Source of the DNA: JAABUE01 sp034431895
GTDB lineage: Bacteria > Chloroflexota > Anaerolineae > Anaerolineales > Villigracilaceae
Assembly (NCBI GenBank): GCA_034431895.1
Contig: DAOUCM010000400.1
Coordinates: 1 to 15,531, forward strand
Length of the DNA: 15,531 nt
Direction: 5' to 3'
Positions within the stretch are counted from its first letter, which is position 1. Every line of letters starts with the position of its first letter. Positions 12,260 to 15,531 of this stretch are shown here, piece after piece. A model generated the notes under the pieces. That model saw only the letters and a program-made list of their open reading frames with translations, ran no database searches and was not told where the DNA came from. The translations under genes were made by a program, and so were the position numbers.

Positions 12260-14488
12260 ATGAAGTCGGTAGTGGCTGTCAATCCGCTCGAAAAATTGAT
12301 GGACCAACTCCCCAACACCTATAGCATGGCAGATCGGGAGTTGGTGCGACGCGCCTACCGCCTGGCCGAAGAAGCCCATCGAGAGCAAAAGCGAAATTCG
12401 GGCGAACCTTATATCAATCATTGCCTGGCGGTCGCCAGTATCCTGGCCGACCTGCGCGTACCGCCGGAAGTGGTCGCCGCTGGTCTGCTCCACGATACCG
12501 TAGAAGACACCGCCGTCACCTTAGAAGATATCCGCCGCGATTTTGGAGATGTGGTTGCCAGCCTGGTAGACGGCGTGACTAAATTGAGCAATCTGCCGCG
12601 CGTTAGCCACAATGGACATGAGGAACATCTACCTGGCCCCGGCGCACAGAACGAAGAAGTGGAATTGCTCAAATCGCAAGCCGCTCTCGGACGCCGGCCC
12701 GACATGGTCTCAGAGACGCTGCGCAAAACCTTCTTGGCGATGGGCGATGATGTGCGCGTGGTGCTGATCAAACTGGCCGACCGCCTCCACAACATGCGCA
12801 CGCTGGGATACATGCCCGAAGAAAAGCGCCGCCGCATCAGCAAACAGACCCTCGAAATTTACGCCCCCCTGGCCAACCGCCTGGGCATCTGGCAAATCAA
12901 GTGGGAACTGGAGGACCTGGCCTTCCGCTACGTCAACCCTGAGAAATACAAGGAAATTGCCGAGCAACTCACCGAACGTCGGCCGGACCGGGAAGCGCAA
13001 ATCGAGGCCATCATCCAGGCCTTGAAGCGTCTGCTATCCCAAAACAACATCCAGGCCGAAATCAGCGGACGCCCCAAGCATATCTATTCCATCTATCGCA
13101 AGATGACCCAAAAGGGCAAATCGTTCGACCTGGTACGAGACCTGCGCGCTGTGCGCCTCATCGTCCCCGACATCCCGGCCTGCTACGCCACCCTCGGCAT
13201 CATTCACACCCATTGGCGCCCCATCCCGGGCGAGTTCGACGACTACATCGCCGCGCCCAAGGACAACTTCTACCAATCCTTGCACACGGCGGTCATCTAC
13301 GACGATGGCAAACCGCTCGAAGTGCAAATCCGCACCCCCGAAATGCACCAAAACGCTGAATATGGCATTGCTGCACATTGGAAGTATAAGGAGGGCGCGC
13401 CGCGCGACAAAGCCTACGAACAACGTATTACCTGGCTGCGTAAGATGATGGAATGGCGCAGCGACGTGGACGATGCTCAGGAATTCGTCGAAAGCATGAA
13501 GACCGATGTTTTCCAGGATCGCGTCTACGTTTTCACGCCGCGCGGCGACATCATAGACCTGGCGGCCGGCTCCACCCCCATTGACTTTGCTTACCACGTT
13601 CACACCGACATCGGCCACCGCTGCCGCGGCGCGCGGGTCAACGGGAAACTCGTCACCTTAGACCGGGAACTGAAAACCGGCGACCAGGTCGAAATCCTGA
13701 CGGCGAAGCGGGGCGGTCCCAGCCGCGATTGGTTGAATCCCAACCTGGGGCTGGTCAAAACCCAGCGGGCGCGCGCCAAAATCAAAGCGTGGTTCAAGAA
13801 ACAAGATTACGAGCAAAACCTGGCCTCAGGGCGCGCCATCCTGGAACGCGAACTGAACCGTCTGGGCATCGGTGAAATCAATTTCGACAAACTGGCGCGC
13901 CAACTCGAACTGCGCTCGCCAGACGAATTGTTCGTGGCGCTCGGCACCGGCGATATGTCGGTCAGCAAAATTGTCAAGGCGCTATCGGAAAACGAACAAG
14001 CAACTGATTTGTTGACCGCGAGCGCTCCTGCCAGCGAAGTTGACTCGGCCAACGCTATAGACGTAGTGGGGTTGAAAGGCCTGCTGACGAGCATTGCCAA
14101 ATGCTGCAACCCCACACCCGGAGATGAAATCGTGGGTTACATCACACGCGGACGCGGCGCCACCGTCCACCGCCTCGACTGCCCCAACATCTTGCGGACG
14201 CGCGAGCGTGAGCGGCTGGTGCGCGTCACCTGGGGCGAACACGTACGCACTTACCCTGTGCCGGTGCGCATCCACGCCTACGACCGTCAGGGATTGATGG
14301 GCGACATCTCTAATTTGCTCAACAACGAGGGGATCAACATCGCAGATGTAACCGTCAAGACGCACCAAAATCTGGCCGACATCAAACTGGTCATCGAAGT
14401 ACGCAACATCGAGCAACTCAGCCGCATCTTGACACGCCTCGAAAACTTGCCCAACGTTACTGAAGCCCAACGCATCAAACCTGGCTAA
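12260..14488 (+). CDS. rel: RelA/SpoT-family (p)ppGpp synthetase/hydrolase
   Basis: The protein has 742 residues from ATG 12260; an in-frame GTG at 12137 lies in the preceding terminator loop and is rejected. Domains in order: HD hydrolase with His54, LLHDTVEDT (His78-Asp79) and ADRLHNMRT (Asp174); synthetase (about 245-375) with GRPKHIYSIYRKM, RDLRAVRLIV, Tyr338 of NFYQSLHT and LEVQIRT; TGS (419-480); a Cys-rich conserved region KCCNPTPGDEIVGY with Cys615, Cys616, His637 and Cys641; and ACT (667-741). It makes and, from the intact HD site, should also break ppGpp in the cytoplasm, linking amino-acid starvation to transcription. Two oddities: the synthetase motif is EFDD (325-328), as in monofunctional RelA, not RxKD; and about 29 extra residues lie at 112-148 in the HD domain. 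There is no Shine-Dalgarno. Confidence 0.96.
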   Translation: MKSVVAVNPLEKLMDQLPNTYSMADRELVRRAYRLAEEAHREQKRNSGEPYINHCLAVASILADLRVPPEVVAAGLLHDTVEDTAVTLEDIRRDFGDVVASLVDGVTKLSNLPRVSHNGHEEHLPGPGAQNEEVELLKSQAALGRRPDMVSETLRKTFLAMGDDVRVVLIKLADRLHNMRTLGYMPEEKRRRISKQTLEIYAPLANRLGIWQIKWELEDLAFRYVNPEKYKEIAEQLTERRPDREAQIEAIIQALKRLLSQNNIQAEISGRPKHIYSIYRKMTQKGKSFDLVRDLRAVRLIVPDIPACYATLGIIHTHWRPIPGEFDDYIAAPKDNFYQSLHTAVIYDDGKPLEVQIRTPEMHQNAEYGIAAHWKYKEGAPRDKAYEQRITWLRKMMEWRSDVDDAQEFVESMKTDVFQDRVYVFTPRGDIIDLAAGSTPIDFAYHVHTDIGHRCRGARVNGKLVTLDRELKTGDQVEILTAKRGGPSRDWLNPNLGLVKTQRARAKIKAWFKKQDYEQNLASGRAILERELNRLGIGEINFDKLARQLELRSPDELFVALGTGDMSVSKIVKALSENEQATDLLTASAPASEVDSANAIDVVGLKGLLTSIAKCCNPTPGDEIVGYITRGRGATVHRLDCPNILRTRERERLVRVTWGEHVRTYPVPVRIHAYDRQGLMGDISNLLNNEGINIADVTVKTHQNLADIKLVIEVRNIEQLSRILTRLENLPNVTEAQRIKPG

Positions 14489-14650
14489 ACCTTCAATTGA
14501 CCTTACCCCCGCGATAATTTAGCCCCCCCAAAGCGAACCTCCACCCGCCCAGGCCTTGCGCTGCGACCCCAAAGAGTGCCGAATAACACCCCCGGCCCGA
14601 AGCGGACTCCCGTTTGTACATCATCTATTCGTTCATTCGTGGTTTCATTC

Positions 14651-14704
14651 CTGGACGGCTTTCCCCCTCACAGCCACGCCCGCCGCACGGAGAAGCCCGT
14701 CCAG
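14651..14704. repeat. Inverted repeat between rel and the toxin gene
   Basis: CTGGACGG-CTT (14651-14661) pairs with AAGCCCGTCCAG (14693-14704) with one bulged base. It lies in the gap between the convergent rel and toxin genes. No T-run follows on either strand; it may still mark the 3' ends. Confidence 0.4.
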
Positions 14705-14713
14705 CCCGAAGCG

Positions 14714-15076
14714 TTACTCTTTTCGGCTAAACCGTACTTGACCAGGTTGAACAACGACAAACGCATTTTCCAATTCGCTCCCATACTTCCCTACCAATTC
14801 CAACACGGCTCGTCCAAGCGTCGAACGAAGGTTGTTCGGGAAACGAATCAAGATCACCCCCGCAGAAACAGAATGGCTGGCAAACACCAGCCATCCAAAA
14901 TCTTTGTCTTCGGTGAGCAGAACGCGATTTTCGCGGTGTGCTTGCTCGATCAACTCACTATCTACAGACCGTTGCATGGTTTCGCTGACAGCCAGCACAT
15001 CGTACCCTTTGCCACGTAAAGCACGGACAACGGTGAAGTCGCAGCTTTCGTCCGCGAGAAATCGCAAATCGCTCAC
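14714..15076 (-). CDS. DUF5615 PIN-like protein, probable toxin
   Basis: The protein has 120 residues. FLADESCDFTVVRALRGKGYDV at the start carries the acidic pair Asp9-Glu10, and RVLLTEDKDFGWLVF carries Asp57 and Asp59. This pattern is that of the DUF5615 PIN-like family, related in fold to Mut7-C RNases. Such proteins sit next to DUF433 antitoxins and are predicted metal-dependent RNases; catalysis has not been shown in this sequence. It starts at a GTG (15076-15074) overlapping the antitoxin stop by 4 nt (GTGA), so translation is coupled. The length is normal for the family. All predicted acidic positions appear present. Confidence 0.88.
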   Translation of the reverse strand: MSDLRFLADESCDFTVVRALRGKGYDVLAVSETMQRSVDSELIEQAHRENRVLLTEDKDFGWLVFASHSVSAGVILIRFPNNLRSTLGRAVLELVGKYGSELENAFVVVQPGQVRFSRKE

Positions 15077-15312
15077 GCCGCTACCTGCAAGATGATGGTC
15101 TCATGAGATAAAGCGCTGGCAGCATAGGCTAACGCGGCTTGAATGTCCATCTTTGTCAAGCGCGGATAAGCATCCAATAAATCGGCTTCGGTCGCGCCTT
15201 CGCTCAACTTGCGGAGAAGTAACTCAACGGGAACACGCGTCCCTTTGATGACGGGTTTGCCAAGCATTACCTCAGGGTTGATTTCGATCCGTTCGAGAAG
15301 TTTTTCATGCAT
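15073..15312 (-). CDS. DUF433 family antitoxin
   Basis: The protein has 79 residues with the standard DUF433 pattern: ERIEINPEVMLGKPVIKGTR, then VPVELLLRKLSEGATEADLLDAYPRLT and DIQAALAYAA. The second half is predicted to form a small helix-turn-helix. Family knowledge places it as the antitoxin upstream of DUF5615 toxins, where it would bind the toxin and perhaps repress the operon. An AGGAGA Shine-Dalgarno (15318-15323) lies 5 nt before ATG 15312; a TGGTATAAT promoter is further upstream. It is the first gene of the pair, and its stop overlaps the toxin start. Confidence 0.9.
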   Translation of the reverse strand: MHEKLLERIEINPEVMLGKPVIKGTRVPVELLLRKLSEGATEADLLDAYPRLTKMDIQAALAYAASALSHETIILQVAA

Positions 15313-15339
15313 GGTTTTCTCCTATCTCTAAACGGGGTA

Positions 15340-15348
15340 ATTATACCA
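15340..15348 (-). promoter_or_regulatory. Extended -10 promoter of the toxin-antitoxin pair
   Basis: TGGTATAAT on the minus strand is a perfect TATAAT with the TGn extension. The start would be near 15333, about 20 nt before the antitoxin ATG. GGTA/TACC arms (15336-15339 and 15344-15347) around this box could be an autorepression site. Confidence 0.55.
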
Positions 15349-15390
15349 AGTTCACCCACAATCCGCCGCAGGGACAGCCGCGCCTCCCGC

Positions 15391-15420
15391 GCGAAGAAAC
15401 TTCGCAAGCATAACGCGAAG
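15391..15420. repeat. Small hairpin cluster of GCGAAG/CTTCGC arms
   Basis: GCGAAG (15391-15396) pairs with CTTCGC (15400-15405) around AAA. A third arm, GCGAAG (15415-15420), can replace the first. No T-run is present. It lies between the right-edge gene and the toxin-antitoxin promoter. Confidence 0.4.
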
Positions 15421-15483
15421 ACTGAATTGTCTCTCATGAACGAACTGGTTCACGGGAAATAACGGTACAGCGTTTTCATTGGT

Positions 15484-15531
15484 TTACCCCGCGAGGATGG
15501 CGTCTATTTCTTCCTTGCTGACAAAGTCGTT
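15484..15531 (-). CDS. C-terminal tail of a gene entering from the right edge
   Basis: An open minus-strand frame reads NDFVSKEEIDAILAG and then TAA at 15486-15484. Only 15 residues are visible, so the family cannot be named. The acidic, helical tail looks like a real protein end, and the gap that follows on the minus strand is non-coding. Confidence 0.45.
   Translation of the reverse strand, partial: NDFVSKEEIDAILAG

Noticed and set aside
1..15531. tRNA, rRNA, transposase or prophage genes
   Set aside because: No cloverleaf, rRNA-like stretch, transposase motif or phage gene was found on either strand by reading; a dedicated scan was not possible.

Overview
The gene content suggests an anaerobic member of the Chloroflexota, probably Anaerolineae-like. 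The pointers are a tungsten-type aldehyde:ferredoxin oxidoreductase paired with a MoaD-like protein, a lipoprotein-type solute-binding protein (which fits a cell without an outer membrane), a ubiquitin-like/Mut7-C protein, a DUF5615/DUF433 toxin-antitoxin pair, and dispersed palindromic repeats between genes. No rRNA, tRNA or marker phylogeny is available here, so this placement is an inference.

Layout. At 1-1133 (minus strand) a Mut7-C RNase-fold protein with a ubiquitin-like N-terminus is followed by a P-loop kinase cut by the window edge, with an attenuator-like set of competing hairpins between them. At 1463-3007 (plus) is a single FGGY sugar-kinase gene. At 3076-5310 (minus) a MoaD/ThiS-like gene leads into the AOR gene, with a repeat element between them and a clear terminator after AOR. 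Positions 5311-5878 hold no gene but several palindromic repeats. At 5879-6331 (plus) is a PaaI-type thioesterase. At 6397-10735 (minus) is a complete four-gene general amino-acid ABC importer, aapJ-aapQ-aapM-aapP, with a GNRA-capped hairpin after the binding-protein gene. At 11083-11604 (minus) is a YbaK-type editing protein, divergent from a stand-alone cNMP-binding-fold protein (11665-12117, plus) that ends in a textbook terminator. At 12260-14488 (plus) is a long RelA/SpoT ppGpp enzyme. At 14714-15312 (minus) is the toxin-antitoxin pair, and a gene tail enters from the right edge.

How the genes fit together. The importer, the stringent-response enzyme and the tRNA-editing protein all bear on amino-acid supply and translation, but nothing shows that they are co-regulated. 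MoaD and AOR form the clearest functional pair. The other genes look like independent housekeeping or accessory genes.

A recurring trait is the start region. The genes for Mut7-C, MoaD, PaaI and Rel lack a Shine-Dalgarno sequence and have a -10-like box only 6-9 nt before ATG, as in leaderless or nearly leaderless mRNAs. The aap genes, AOR, the cNMP protein and the antitoxin have clear Shine-Dalgarno sequences. I found no obvious new defence or mobile system. The most notable signals are the RNA-structure arrangements, the Rel active-site variant and the divergent cNMP-fold protein.
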